Part shown: positions 9,396-18,425 of the stretch, in pieces | Layout: each line of letters begins with the position of its first letter | Position numbering within the stretch: the first letter of the stretch is position 1 | NCBI GenBank assembly: GCA_018673215.1 | Contig: JABHDE010000007.1 | Location: 1 to 64,000, forward strand | From: Formosa sp. | GTDB lineage: Bacteria > Bacteroidota > Bacteroidia > Flavobacteriales > Flavobacteriaceae | Length of the DNA stretch: 64,000 nt | Direction: 5' to 3' | Program-made: the position numbers and the translations under genes | The notes under the pieces: model-generated | Databases searched by the model: none | What the model was told of the DNA's origin: nothing | What the model saw: the letters and a program-made list of their open reading frames with translations, nothing else

Positions 9396-10130
9396 ATGAC
9401 AAACTTAATTTTACCTTTTGCAAACAAAGTTGCCCTTATGGCTAACGATGATTACGTAGGCTTTACTTTCTTTATTGGATGTATGGCAATGATGGCAGCT
9501 TCTGCCTTTTTCTTTTTATCATTAAATCAATTTGACAAAAAATGGAGAACTTCTGTTTTAGTTTCTGGTTTAATTACATTTATTGCAGCAGTACATTATA
9601 TGTACATGAGAGACTATTGGGGAGAGCATCAAGTATCACCAACTTTCTTTCGTTATGTAGATTGGATTTTAACTGTGCCATTAATGTGTGTTGAGTTTTA
9701 CTTAATCCTTAAATTAGCTGGTGCTAAGAAATCATTATTATCTAAAATGATTGGACTTTCTGTAATCATGTTAGTAACAGGTTACCTAGGAGAAACTGTA
9801 TTTTCTGGGCAAGCAGCTATGTGGGGCTTTTTCTCTGCTGTAGCATACTTTGCTATTGTTTACGAAATATGGCTTGGTGGAGCAGCAAAATTAGCTAAAG
9901 AAGCTGGTGGAGATGTATTAGCAGCTCACAAAATTTTGTGCTGGTTTGTATTAGTAGGATGGATTATCTATCCATTAGGTTACTTAGTAGGTACAGCTGA
10001 CGGACAATGGTATTCTTCTTTTGCAAATCTAGGATTAGACATGGATATCTTATATAACATTGCGGATGCAATCAACAAAATCGGTTTCGGTTTAGTAATT
10101 TATAGTTTAGCAGTTAAGAAAACAGCTTAA
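9396..10130 (+). CDS. Proteorhodopsin, green-tuned light-driven proton pump
   Basis: Seven-helix microbial rhodopsin of 244 aa in the inner membrane, pumping protons outward in light. Helix C reads FRYVDWILTVPLMCVEF. It gives primary acceptor Asp89, Thr93 and proton donor Glu100, the DTE triad of proton pumps and not the NDQ triad of sodium pumps. The retinal Schiff-base lysine is Lys228 (AINKIGFG). His67 is the usual partner of the acceptor Asp. The tuning site, equivalent to residue 105 of the SAR86 protein, is Met97, which is typical of green-absorbing flavobacterial pumps. Retinal comes from the divergent blh gene. A perfect terminator follows, so it is a single-gene transcript. Confidence 0.98.
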   Translation: MTNLILPFANKVALMANDDYVGFTFFIGCMAMMAASAFFFLSLNQFDKKWRTSVLVSGLITFIAAVHYMYMRDYWGEHQVSPTFFRYVDWILTVPLMCVEFYLILKLAGAKKSLLSKMIGLSVIMLVTGYLGETVFSGQAAMWGFFSAVAYFAIVYEIWLGGAAKLAKEAGGDVLAAHKILCWFVLVGWIIYPLGYLVGTADGQWYSSFANLGLDMDILYNIADAINKIGFGLVIYSLAVKKTA

Positions 10131-10158
10131 TAATTCGATTACAATAAGTAGATATTTA

Positions 10159-10192
10159 AAATGACTGTCTGAAAAGACAGTCATTTTTTTTT
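10159..10192 (+). terminator. Proteorhodopsin terminator
   Basis: AATGACTGTCT (10160-10170), a GAAA tetraloop and AGACAGTCATT (10175-10185) form a perfect 11-bp stem. A run of T residues ends at 10192. It is the cleanest terminator in the window. Confidence 0.92.
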
Positions 10193-10217
10193 GCTCTTTT
10201 TTAACGTATTTGAATCA

Positions 10218-10247
10218 TTGTCTTCATACTTGATTTTTGTAACTTTA
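10218..10247 (+). promoter_or_regulatory. Promoter of the first menaquinone unit
   Basis: TTG (10218-10220), a 19-nt spacer and TAACTTTA (10240-10247) match TTG-N19-TAnnTTTG except for the final base. The box ends 18 bp before the ATG of the thioesterase gene. Confidence 0.6.
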
Positions 10248-10265
10248 CACTCAAATAAAATATAA

Positions 10266-10691
10266 ATGAGTCCAACTAAAGACCAAATTATAAAGGCTGC
10301 AACTGCGGCTTGCAAAGACACCTTAATGGAAACCCTTAACATTGAGTTCGTTGATGCAGGAGAAGACTTTGTCATTGCTAAAATGCCTGTCGATAAACGC
10401 GTATATCAACCAGACGGGGTACTACACGGAGGCGCCACAGCTGCTCTCGCTGAAACCGTTGGAAGTTTTGCTGCGCATATTTTTTTGGATACTAAAAACT
10501 ATTTTGTAAGAGGTATTGATATTTCTGCCAACCATATCAAGAGTGTGAAAAAAGGTTTTGTATATGCCAAAGCAACCTTTATACATAGAGGAAGAACCAT
10601 GCAAATTTTTAATATTGAGGTGACCGATGATCAAAACCAATTGGTGTCTTCTTGTAAACTCACTACTGTTTCACTTCCTAAAGAACGCTAA
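10266..10691 (+). CDS. PaaI-type hotdog thioesterase, probable DHNA-CoA hydrolase
   Basis: Hotdog-fold acyl-CoA thioesterase of 141 aa. The family motif is seen as GVLHGGATAALAETVGS, with the catalytic Glu/Asp position and the conserved HGG turn. It lies 3 nt upstream of menF at the head of the menaquinone block. The parsimonious role is therefore hydrolysis of 1,4-dihydroxy-2-naphthoyl-CoA (MenI step). That is inferred from context and size; related PaaI proteins hydrolyse phenylacetyl-CoA intermediates, but no paa genes are nearby. Confidence 0.82.
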   Translation: MSPTKDQIIKAATAACKDTLMETLNIEFVDAGEDFVIAKMPVDKRVYQPDGVLHGGATAALAETVGSFAAHIFLDTKNYFVRGIDISANHIKSVKKGFVYAKATFIHRGRTMQIFNIEVTDDQNQLVSSCKLTTVSLPKER

Positions 10692-10694
10692 AAG

Positions 10695-11807
10695 ATGAAT
10701 TCGACTGATTTTTTTGATCACATCAATACAGCGATTCAATCAAAAAAACCCTTTATAATTTTTTCTAAACCAGAGAGTCATTCTGTAAAAGCTTATATTC
10801 AAAGAAGTACAGAGACTCACATTATTAAGGATTATTCTGAAAGCGGGTTTGTGTTTGCACCTTTTGATTCTACAAAAGACAGTTACTACATTCCTTTAGA
10901 AAATTCGATAGTGATTGACGTTAAACAACCAGACTTTAAAGTTTCTTCTCAACAAAGTTCGTTACGTTCAACTGATGCTACTAACAATCATTTGCAACTT
11001 GTTTCAAAAGCGATTGATGAAATCAATGCAACAGATTTGGAAAAGGTCGTTCTTTCAAGAGAATTTAAATTCAATTTAGAATTTTCGAATCCGCTTGATA
11101 TTTTTAAAAAGTTAGCCCAAAACTACATTTCAGCGTTTACCTATTGTTGGTTTCACCCTGAAACAGGATTTTGGTTAGGAGCTTCACCTGAGAGCCTTTT
11201 AAAAGTAGAGGGAAAAATAGTATCCACAATGGCACTAGCGGGAACTCAAGTTTTCAAATCTTCTGATAAAGTTGAATGGGATTCAAAAAATATTGAAGAA
11301 CATACCTTTGTTACAGATTATCTAATCGAAGTCTTAACAGATTATCTAGATTTTATTAAAATCTCAGGACCTAACACATTCAAAGCGGGTGATTTATTAC
11401 ATCTTCAAACGCTTATTACTGGACGCTTAAAATCGACTCATCATAGCCTAAGTCAGCTCTTAAAGGCAATGCACCCTACACCAGCCGTTGGGGGGTCACC
11501 TAGAACTAAAGCATTGGAATTTATTAAATCACAGGAGTCTTATGATAGAAAGTTTTATGCTGGTTTTTTTGGTGAATTGAATATCCCTTCAGATCCTACT
11601 TTTAGAAATTCTAAACGAAATATTGAAAACAGAGCCTATCAAACTGTTCGTAAATCGACTCAACTTGCTGTAAATTTACGTTGTATGCAACTAAAAGATA
11701 ATCTTGCAATTCTTTACAGTGGAGGAGGGATTACTAAAGATTCTGACCCTCACAAAGAATGTAAAGAAACAGAAAACAAAATTCAAACCATAAAAAAGGT
11801 ACTCTAA
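10695..11807 (+). CDS. menF: Isochorismate synthase
   Basis: Converts chorismate to isochorismate, the entry step of menaquinone synthesis. The 370-aa chorismate-binding enzyme shows the C-terminal family signature: ASPESLLK, TMALAGT, EEHTFV, HPTPAVGGSPR, then the YAGFFGEL segment and a final SGGGIT. The general base Lys and Mg-binding Glu residues are in these blocks. Its N-terminal part is short, as in other Bacteroidota MenF. Context with menD, menB, menA, menC and menE favours a menaquinone role over a siderophore (EntC) role. Confidence 0.93.
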   Translation: MNSTDFFDHINTAIQSKKPFIIFSKPESHSVKAYIQRSTETHIIKDYSESGFVFAPFDSTKDSYYIPLENSIVIDVKQPDFKVSSQQSSLRSTDATNNHLQLVSKAIDEINATDLEKVVLSREFKFNLEFSNPLDIFKKLAQNYISAFTYCWFHPETGFWLGASPESLLKVEGKIVSTMALAGTQVFKSSDKVEWDSKNIEEHTFVTDYLIEVLTDYLDFIKISGPNTFKAGDLLHLQTLITGRLKSTHHSLSQLLKAMHPTPAVGGSPRTKALEFIKSQESYDRKFYAGFFGELNIPSDPTFRNSKRNIENRAYQTVRKSTQLAVNLRCMQLKDNLAILYSGGGITKDSDPHKECKETENKIQTIKKVL

Positions 11808-11859
11808 ACCTTTAGGAAATATTTATTATTTCATTTCAATTTAAACCCTAAAAATTAAA

Positions 11860-11867
11860 TAACTTTG
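11860..11867 (+). promoter_or_regulatory. -7 promoter element 8 bp before menD
   Basis: TAACTTTG matches the -7 consensus exactly, with only 7 bp between it and the menD ATG. Transcription from it would start at or within a few bases of the start codon, giving an essentially leaderless mRNA. No clear TTG at -33. Confidence 0.45.
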
Positions 11868-11874
11868 TGGGTGA

Positions 11875-13554
11875 ATGATACAGTCAAAACAGCCCTTAGC
11901 GCAATCGATAATCCAACTTTGTAAAAGCTACCATGTTCAGCATATTGTAATCTCTCCAGGGAGTCGAAATGCTCCCTTGACTATCGGCTTTACCAACCAT
12001 GATTTTTTTGATTGTTATAGTATAGTCGATGAACGTTCTGCTGGATTTTTTGCATTAGGTATGGCACAGCAACTCCAACAACCGGTGGCCTTGGTATGTA
12101 CCTCAGGAAGCGCCTTGGTTAATTATTATCCTGCGGTGACCGAAGCTTTTTATAGCCGTATCCCATTGGTTGTAATTTCTGCAGACCGTCCAGAACACCT
12201 TATCAATATTGGGGACGGACAGACCATTACTCAACCCCATGTTTTTGGTTCGCATATTTTGTACGAAGCCAACCTAAAAGAACATTTTAAAAAGTCTTTT
12301 TTAAAAGCGATTAAAAATAATGATTCCCTTATTGAAAAGGCACTTCAGGTTTCAAAATCAGAGCGAGGCCCTGTTCACATAAATGTTCCTTTCTCGGAAC
12401 CCTTATACGAAACCATAGAAGAATTTACATCCAAAACAAATCCGATCAAATCTAAAACAAATAAATCTTCTTTTTTACTTTCAAAAACAGATTTTAAAAA
12501 GTGGCAGTCTTCCAAGAGAAAAATGATATTGGTAGGAGTGAACCCACCGGATAGTGTAAAGGAAATTTATTTGAAATTCATTGCAGAAGACCCCTCAATA
12601 ATTGTGCTTACAGAAACAACATCAAACCTACACCATCCGAATTTTTTTGCCAGTATCGATCAATTAATTACCCCTTTGGATGCAACGGATTTTGAGGCAC
12701 TTCAGCCAGATTTATTACTCACATTTGGAGGAATGATTGTGTCTAAAAAAATCAAAACATTTTTACGAACCAATCCTCCAAAAACACATTGGCATATAGA
12801 TGAGGTTATTGCAAATGACACCTTTTTTTGTTTGACAAAACACTTTAAATGCACCGTCAATACGTTTTTTGAACAACTCCATAGCTCCACTAATTCATAC
12901 CTAGTAAGCACTTATTTTGAAACATGTAACCATGTCAAAACTCGCCGACTCCAAAAACATTCGAAATATCTAAAATCGATACCCTTCAGTGATTTTAAAG
13001 CCTTTGACTGTATTCTGAAACAGATGCCAAACAACTATATGTTACAGTCAAGTAATAGCTCTACAATCCGATATTTGCAGTTGTTTGATCTCAACCCAAC
13101 CTTGACCGTTTTTTGCAATCGGGGTACGAGTGGTATTGATGGTTCTACTAGTACCGCTGTTGGGGCTGCGCTTATTTCAGAAAAACCTACGGTTTTTATC
13201 ACGGGAGATTTAAGTTTTTTCTACGATAGTAATGCATTATGGAATAATTACATCCCTTCAAATTTTCGCATTATTATTATCAATAATAGGGGTGGAGGCA
13301 TTTTTAGAATTTTACCAGGAAATAAAGATTCTGAGAATTTCAGCACGTTTGTAGAAACCAATCATTTACTCACTGCCGAACCAATTGCTAATCTATTTGA
13401 TTTGGAGTATGTTTTTGCGAATTCAGAAAAAGAATTAGAATTGAAATTAAAAAGCTTTTATAAACAAAGTTTGCGTCCAAAAATATTAGAAGTATTTACA
13501 CCCTCTTCAGAAAACGATCGAATTTTACTTTCTTACTTCGATTTCATCAAATAA
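11875..13554 (+). CDS. menD: SEPHCHC synthase (thiamine-diphosphate enzyme)
   Basis: MenD condenses isochorismate with 2-oxoglutarate using thiamine diphosphate. The 559-aa protein has the N-terminal Pyr domain with SPGSRNAPLTIGF and the cofactor-activating Glu in DERSAGFFALG. The central domain is divergent, and the C-terminal PP domain has GTSGIDGSTSTAVGAA and the Mg/ThDP motif TGDLSFFYDSNAL ending in NNRGGGIF. Length is close to the normal 550-580. It follows menF by 67 bp with its own -7 box, so it can be transcribed with or apart from menF. Confidence 0.96.
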   Translation: MIQSKQPLAQSIIQLCKSYHVQHIVISPGSRNAPLTIGFTNHDFFDCYSIVDERSAGFFALGMAQQLQQPVALVCTSGSALVNYYPAVTEAFYSRIPLVVISADRPEHLINIGDGQTITQPHVFGSHILYEANLKEHFKKSFLKAIKNNDSLIEKALQVSKSERGPVHINVPFSEPLYETIEEFTSKTNPIKSKTNKSSFLLSKTDFKKWQSSKRKMILVGVNPPDSVKEIYLKFIAEDPSIIVLTETTSNLHHPNFFASIDQLITPLDATDFEALQPDLLLTFGGMIVSKKIKTFLRTNPPKTHWHIDEVIANDTFFCLTKHFKCTVNTFFEQLHSSTNSYLVSTYFETCNHVKTRRLQKHSKYLKSIPFSDFKAFDCILKQMPNNYMLQSSNSSTIRYLQLFDLNPTLTVFCNRGTSGIDGSTSTAVGAALISEKPTVFITGDLSFFYDSNALWNNYIPSNFRIIIINNRGGGIFRILPGNKDSENFSTFVETNHLLTAEPIANLFDLEYVFANSEKELELKLKSFYKQSLRPKILEVFTPSSENDRILLSYFDFIK

Positions 13555-13656
13555 CATTTGTTTACTTTCTTCTGTGACTTTTTTATAATTAAGGTGTCTT
13601 AATAAATGAAAGGTGTTTATTGCATCTTACCGAATCTATTTAAAATAAACCTCATT

Positions 13657-13998
13657 ATGAATGCAAGAGAAAAACTTATTGTAAAGTACATTAGTGATTT
13701 AAGAGAGAAGTGCAACATAAATCCAGATATGGATTTGCTAAAAAAAGTGACCATAGGGTGTGGTCCAGCAATTTATAATTCAGACTCTAGCACGATTTCA
13801 GGTACAAATGAATCAGAACTAATTACGGTGCGAAATAAATTTCTAATCAAAAAACTAGGACTGTCAACTGATGACAAACTAAACGAAGGTATTGATGCTG
13901 TTATTGAACAGTACGGACGCTCAAACCGTCATAAATACCGCGCAGTGTTTTATTACTTATTAGTAAAGCGTTTTGGAAAAGAATCGGTGTATGAATAG
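13657..13998 (+). CDS. DUF2853 family protein
   Basis: Small soluble protein of 113 aa matching the DUF2853 family. The conserved core is seen as NPDMDLLKKVTIG, GPAIYN, VSG-like ISGTNESEL, FLIKKLGL and the C-terminal KYRAVFYYLL...FGKES. I start it at the ATG at 13657, because family members begin shortly before the EKLIVKYISDL helix. An in-frame ATG at 13606 would add 17 atypical residues. Function unknown. It lies between menD and a terminator, with no mechanistic link to menaquinone synthesis visible. Confidence 0.82.
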   Translation: MNAREKLIVKYISDLREKCNINPDMDLLKKVTIGCGPAIYNSDSSTISGTNESELITVRNKFLIKKLGLSTDDKLNEGIDAVIEQYGRSNRHKYRAVFYYLLVKRFGKESVYE

Positions 13999-14018
13999 TC
14001 GATTTTAAACATTAATTC

Positions 14019-14049
14019 AGTGGCACAATTTGTTGTGTCGCTTTTTTTA
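14019..14049 (+). terminator. Terminator closing the menF-menD unit
   Basis: AGTGGCACAA (14019-14028) pairs with TTGTGTCGCT (14033-14042) through Watson-Crick and two G-U pairs, followed by seven T residues. It splits the menaquinone block into two transcription units. Confidence 0.75.
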
Positions 14050-14069
14050 TTTTCTCCCTCTATTATCCG

Positions 14070-14077
14070 TACCTTTG
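14070..14077 (+). promoter_or_regulatory. -7 promoter element 4 bp before the S1 protein gene
   Basis: TACCTTTG matches TAnnTTTG exactly and ends 4 bp before the ATG at 14082. The start site would fall on or beside the start codon, so the transcript is predicted to be leaderless. Confidence 0.5.
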
Positions 14078-14081
14078 TGGC

Positions 14082-14918
14082 ATGATACACATAGGAGACT
14101 ACAATAAGCTTACAATTCTGCGAGATACAGAACCAGGATTGTTTTTGGGAGATGACGAAGATCAAGAAGTCTTACTGCCCAACCGTTATGTTCCCAAAGA
14201 ATTTGAAATCGATGATAAAATCGAGGTCTTTGTCTATTTAGACAATGAAGAACGCCTCGTTGCGGTGACAGATCATCCGTATATCAAAAAAGGTGAATTT
14301 GCCCTGTTGCGTTGTAATAACGTTACCGATATCGGTGCCTTTCTCGATTGGGGACTTGTAAAAGAATTATTCTGTCCTTTTAGAGAACAAGCATTTCCTA
14401 TGAAAGCAGGAGGTTGGTATTTGGTTTATTGTTATTTAGACGAAGCTTCGGAACGTTTAGTGGCATCGAGTAAAACAAATCGTTTTCTTGACAACAAAGA
14501 ATTGACAGTTCAGGCCTTCGACGAAGTCGACTTGATCGTATCCCACCCGTCCGATTTAGGAATGAATGTGATAGTTAATAAAACCCATTTAGGGTTAATT
14601 TTCAATCAAGATTTATTTAAAGATATTAGTGTAGGAGATAAACTCAAGGGAATCGTTAAGAAAATTCGACCAGGAAATAAATTAGACATTACTCTAGAGA
14701 AAATTGGCTATAGAAATATAGAGCCAAATTCACAATCAATATTAGAGTTTTTAGAGAACAACGAGGACGGATGTTTAAAGCTCACAGATAAATCCTCACC
14801 AGAAGATATTAAATCCACCGTTCAAATGAGCAAGAAAAGTTTTAAAAAAGCGGTTGGAACACTTTACAAACAACGTCGCATCCGTATCGAAAAGGATGGG
14901 ATTTATTTAACAACCTAA
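14082..14918 (+). CDS. CvfB-like S1 RNA-binding protein
   Basis: RNA-binding protein of 278 aa, related to Staphylococcus CvfB. It shows successive S1-type OB folds (about residues 1-60, 65-130 and 140-205) and a C-terminal winged helix (about 215-278, KSFKKAVGTLYKQRRIRI). The second S1 domain has the typical GAFLDWGL-KELFCPF face. CvfB influences virulence gene expression in staphylococci; here the role is unknown. It begins the second unit of the menaquinone block and is followed 12 nt later by menB. The predicted transcript lacks a 5' leader. Confidence 0.85.
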   Translation: MIHIGDYNKLTILRDTEPGLFLGDDEDQEVLLPNRYVPKEFEIDDKIEVFVYLDNEERLVAVTDHPYIKKGEFALLRCNNVTDIGAFLDWGLVKELFCPFREQAFPMKAGGWYLVYCYLDEASERLVASSKTNRFLDNKELTVQAFDEVDLIVSHPSDLGMNVIVNKTHLGLIFNQDLFKDISVGDKLKGIVKKIRPGNKLDITLEKIGYRNIEPNSQSILEFLENNEDGCLKLTDKSSPEDIKSTVQMSKKSFKKAVGTLYKQRRIRIEKDGIYLTT

Positions 14919-14930
14919 AACCGACACCTT

Positions 14931-15770
14931 ATGCAGAGTATCGAATGGAAAACTGTTAAAGAATACGAAGATATTACCTATAAAAAATGCAATGGCGTCG
15001 CTCGTATTGCATTTAACCGTCCAGATGTAAGGAATGCATTCAGACCTAAAACAACACTTGAGTTATATCAAGCGTTTTATGATGCTAATGAAGATACAAG
15101 TATCGGCGTAGTATTGTTAAGTGCGGAAGGTCCCTCTTCCAAAGATGGTGTCTATTCATTTTGTAGTGGCGGCGATCAAAAAGCTCGAGGGCATGAAGGC
15201 TATGTTGGCGATGATGGCTATCACCGATTAAATATATTAGAAGTACAACGCCTTATTCGGTTTATGCCAAAAGCAGTTATTGCTGTTGTTCCAGGTTGGG
15301 CAGTGGGTGGAGGTCATAGCTTACACGTTATTTGCGATTTAACCTTGGCAAGTAAAGAACACGCGATTTTCAAACAAACCGATGCCGATGTTACCAGTTT
15401 CGATGGCGGCTATGGTTCGGCATATTTAGCAAAAATGGTCGGTCAGAAAAAAGCTCGTGAAATTTTCTTCTTAGGCAGAAATTACAATGCACAAGAAGCC
15501 TACGATATGGGAATGGTTAATGCGGTAATTCCCCACAAGGATTTAGAATCAACAGCTTATGAGTGGGCACAAGAAATTTTAGAAAAGTCGCCTATATCCA
15601 TTAAAATGCTCAAGTTTGCAATGAATCTTACCGATGATGGTATGGTTGGACAACAAGTTTTTGCAGGAGAAGCCACACGACTTGCCTATATGACTGATGA
15701 AGCTAAAGAAGGTCGTGATGCCTTTTTGGAAAAGCGAAAGCCTAACTTCGAAAAAAAATGGATTCCATAA
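14931..15770 (+). CDS. menB: 1,4-dihydroxy-2-naphthoyl-CoA synthase
   Basis: Crotonase-fold enzyme that closes the naphthoquinol ring of o-succinylbenzoyl-CoA. The 279-aa sequence carries FCSGGDQKARG (oxyanion hole), PGWAVGGGHSLHV (second backbone NH donor) and the catalytic Asp region TSFDGGYGSAYLAK. A C-terminal FLEKRKPNF tail completes the family pattern. It is followed by menA after a single nucleotide, indicating translational coupling. Confidence 0.97.
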   Translation: MQSIEWKTVKEYEDITYKKCNGVARIAFNRPDVRNAFRPKTTLELYQAFYDANEDTSIGVVLLSAEGPSSKDGVYSFCSGGDQKARGHEGYVGDDGYHRLNILEVQRLIRFMPKAVIAVVPGWAVGGGHSLHVICDLTLASKEHAIFKQTDADVTSFDGGYGSAYLAKMVGQKKAREIFFLGRNYNAQEAYDMGMVNAVIPHKDLESTAYEWAQEILEKSPISIKMLKFAMNLTDDGMVGQQVFAGEATRLAYMTDEAKEGRDAFLEKRKPNFEKKWIP

Positions 15771-15771
15771 T

Positions 15772-16668
15772 ATGAAACAATTTGGATCATGGATTTCCGC
15801 CTGTAGATTAAGAACACTCCCTTTATCAATTTCTGGAGCAATTGTAGGTTCTGGAATTGCATATTCAAGAGAGCTTTTCGACGGTCCGATATTTGCTTTG
15901 ACAATTCTTACAACTCTAAGTTTACAAATTTTATCAAACCTCGCCAACGATTACGGAGATGGAGTTAAAGGTACTGATAACGAACACCGTATTGGGCCAG
16001 AACGCGCCTTGCAAAGTGGGGTCATCAGCCCTATTCAAATGCGTAATGCCATTATTTTCAATATTATACTGTGCCTTGTTTTGGTAGTTAGTTTGATTTA
16101 TACCGCCTTCGGAGCGGAGCAGTTTTTAACGTCTTTTGTATTTATAGTTCTTGGAATTTTAGCGATAATTGCTGCAATAAAATACACTGTTGGATCTTCT
16201 GCTTATGGTTACAAAGCACTGGGCGATATCATGGTGTTTTTGTTTTTTGGATGGTTGAGTGTGTTAGGCACCTATTTTTTGTATTCAAAACAAATCGATT
16301 TTTCGATGCTCTTGCCCGCAAGTAGCATTGGACTCTTGAGCGCTGGAGTCCTTAACTTAAATAATATGCGTGATATAGAATCTGACAAGCTTTCTAAAAA
16401 ACATACTTTAGCTAGCTATTTTGGGCTTAAACGTGCTAAATTATACCACCAACTTCTAATCGTGGCTAGTATGTTTTTAATAGCGATTTATTCGGCTTTA
16501 ACAATAAATAGCTCCATCTATATAGTATTTATTGCTTTCGTACCATTTTTAGTACATCTGAACGTTGTTCGTAAAGTTAAATCGCCCGTAGAGTACGACC
16601 CACAGCTAAAAGTTTTGGCTTTGTCAACTGTAGTCTTAGCGATTCTTTTTTGCGTTTCACTTTTATAG
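15772..16668 (+). CDS. menA: 1,4-dihydroxy-2-naphthoate polyprenyltransferase
   Basis: Integral membrane prenyltransferase that attaches the isoprenoid tail to 1,4-dihydroxy-2-naphthoate. Eight or nine hydrophobic helices are visible. The first Mg-diphosphate motif is NDYGDGVKGTDN and the second is NNMRDIESD. I start it at the ATG at 15772, 1 nt after the menB stop codon; an upstream in-frame ATG at 15697 lies inside menB and would add 25 non-family residues. The length of 298 aa is normal. Confidence 0.95.
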   Translation: MKQFGSWISACRLRTLPLSISGAIVGSGIAYSRELFDGPIFALTILTTLSLQILSNLANDYGDGVKGTDNEHRIGPERALQSGVISPIQMRNAIIFNIILCLVLVVSLIYTAFGAEQFLTSFVFIVLGILAIIAAIKYTVGSSAYGYKALGDIMVFLFFGWLSVLGTYFLYSKQIDFSMLLPASSIGLLSAGVLNLNNMRDIESDKLSKKHTLASYFGLKRAKLYHQLLIVASMFLIAIYSALTINSSIYIVFIAFVPFLVHLNVVRKVKSPVEYDPQLKVLALSTVVLAILFCVSLL

Positions 16669-16709
16669 AGGTTATGCAATAATTTTGTAATTTTAAATAA
16701 AAAATTAAA

Positions 16710-17387
16710 ATGACGATTCAATTTTTAGGTCACGCCAGTCTACTTCTTACGATTGATGAAATCAATATTCTTGTAGATCCTTTTATTTCAGCAAACCCCA
16801 AAGCGTCTCATATTGTTTTTGAGGATATAAAAGCCGATTATATTTTATTAACCCATGCCCATCAGGATCATATTTTAGATGCGGAGGTGATTGCAAAACG
16901 TTGTGGTGCCACCATTGTGTCTAACTTTGAGATTGTCTCTTACTACCAGAAAAAGGGACTCAATGGACACCCGATGAATCATGGGGGCAGTTGGGAATTT
17001 GATTTTGGAACAGTCAAATACGTTAATGCTATTCATACCTCTTCATTTCCAGATGGAACTTATGGGGGGCAACCAGGTGGATTTATTATTAAGGCAGCAC
17101 AAAAAACTATATATATTGCAGGAGATACTGCCTTGACTTATGATATGAAATTGATTCCGCTTCAATTTAAATTAGATTTAGCAATTCTTCCTATTGGAGA
17201 TAATTTTACAATGGGAGTAGAGGATGCTTTACTTGCGAGTGAATTTCTTGAATGTGATAAAATTTTAGGTTACCACTTTGATACTTTTGGATATATCGAG
17301 ATTGACCACCAAAAATCTGTACAAACATTTTTTGAAAAAGATAAAGACCTTATGCTACTTGCAATTGGTGAATCCTTAACTCTGTAG
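16710..17387 (+). CDS. UPF0173 metal-dependent hydrolase (metallo-beta-lactamase fold)
   Basis: Cytoplasmic hydrolase of 225 aa from the UPF0173 family. The metal-binding signature THAHQDH is near residue 50, with later ligands in AIHTSSFPDG, the Asp of AGDTAL and a His in LGYHFDTF. It directly abuts menC (stop TAG at 17385-17387, next ATG at 17388). No substrate is known for the family. Its position in the men unit is suggestive only: no MenH-like alpha/beta hydrolase is present in the window, but this fold is not known to replace MenH. Confidence 0.85.
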   Translation: MTIQFLGHASLLLTIDEINILVDPFISANPKASHIVFEDIKADYILLTHAHQDHILDAEVIAKRCGATIVSNFEIVSYYQKKGLNGHPMNHGGSWEFDFGTVKYVNAIHTSSFPDGTYGGQPGGFIIKAAQKTIYIAGDTALTYDMKLIPLQFKLDLAILPIGDNFTMGVEDALLASEFLECDKILGYHFDTFGYIEIDHQKSVQTFFEKDKDLMLLAIGESLTL

Positions 17388-18422
17388 ATGCAAGCAAAAT
17401 ATTTCAAATACCAGTTAGAATTTAAACAAGCTAGTGGTACCTCTAGAGGGGTATTAACTTATAAGGACACCTGGTTTATTCAACTTGAACACGATTCAGT
17501 TGAAGGCATTGGTGAGTGTGGTATGTTTAGAGGGTTGAGCATTGATGATCGCATTGATTTTGAAACCAAATTAGCGTGGACTTGTCAAAATATTAACTTA
17601 GGACTTAATGCATTGTTGGATAATTTGATTGAATTCCCATCTATTCAGTTTGGATTGGAAATGGCGTTTAAGTCGTTTTACCAAAAAGATTCGTTTGAAT
17701 TATTTCCATCTAAATTCACAAAAGGTAAAGATTCAATCCCCATAAACGGATTGATTTGGATGGGAGACAAGTCTTTTATGAAACAACAAATCAAAGACAA
17801 ACTTTCGACCGGCTTCACTTGTATAAAACTTAAAATTGGGTCGATCGATTTTGAGAAAGAATTAGAGCTTCTCAAATCCATACGACAAGAATTCGGTTCA
17901 GAAACCATAGAAATTCGAGTAGATGCCAATGGTGCTTTTATGCCAAATGAAGCTTTAGAAAAACTAAAACTCCTTTCAGATTATAATTTACATTCTATAG
18001 AACAACCAATTCAACAGGGGCAGCTTCACGAAATGGCGCACTTGTGTGCAGAGACGCCACTGCCAATAGCTTTGGATGAAGAATTAATAGGTGTATTTTC
18101 TGTAACAAAAAAGGATTTATTGCTACAAACTATCAAGCCTCAGTATATTATCCTAAAACCGACTTTAGTTGGAGGATTTAAAGGCAGTCAAGAATGGATT
18201 GACCTCGCCGAATCCATTAATATTGGTTGGTGGGTGACCAGTGCCTTGGAAAGTAATATTGGACTGAATGCGATTGCACAGTGGACTTATACGTTAAAGA
18301 GTCCACTCCCTCAAGGCTTGGGAACAGGAAGGCTGTTTTCCAATAACATTCAAGCTCCTTTAGCAGTCGATTCGGGGAAATTATTTTATGATTCAAAAAC
18401 AAAGTGGAATTTAAAATTTTAA
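17388..18422 (+). CDS. menC: o-succinylbenzoate synthase
   Basis: Enolase-superfamily dehydratase that makes o-succinylbenzoate from SHCHC. The 344-aa protein has the catalytic KxK pair in CIKLKIG, the metal-binding Asp in RVDANGAF, a Glu in SIEQPI, the Asp/Glu in ALDEEL and the second lysine in ILKPTLVGG. Product-side residues SALESNIG follow. This motif set separates MenC from other muconate-lactonising enzymes, and the men context confirms it. Confidence 0.94.
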   Translation: MQAKYFKYQLEFKQASGTSRGVLTYKDTWFIQLEHDSVEGIGECGMFRGLSIDDRIDFETKLAWTCQNINLGLNALLDNLIEFPSIQFGLEMAFKSFYQKDSFELFPSKFTKGKDSIPINGLIWMGDKSFMKQQIKDKLSTGFTCIKLKIGSIDFEKELELLKSIRQEFGSETIEIRVDANGAFMPNEALEKLKLLSDYNLHSIEQPIQQGQLHEMAHLCAETPLPIALDEELIGVFSVTKKDLLLQTIKPQYIILKPTLVGGFKGSQEWIDLAESINIGWWVTSALESNIGLNAIAQWTYTLKSPLPQGLGTGRLFSNNIQAPLAVDSGKLFYDSKTKWNLKF

Positions 18423-18425
18423 TTT

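Noticed and set aside
13555-13656. Hairpin AATAAA/TTTATT before the DUF2853 gene as a terminator
   Set aside because: The stem is only six A/T pairs with no T tract; it cannot be told from AT-rich background.
15579-15947. 122-aa frame opposite menB and menA
   Set aside because: Overlaps two essential genes on the other strand and shows no coding character.
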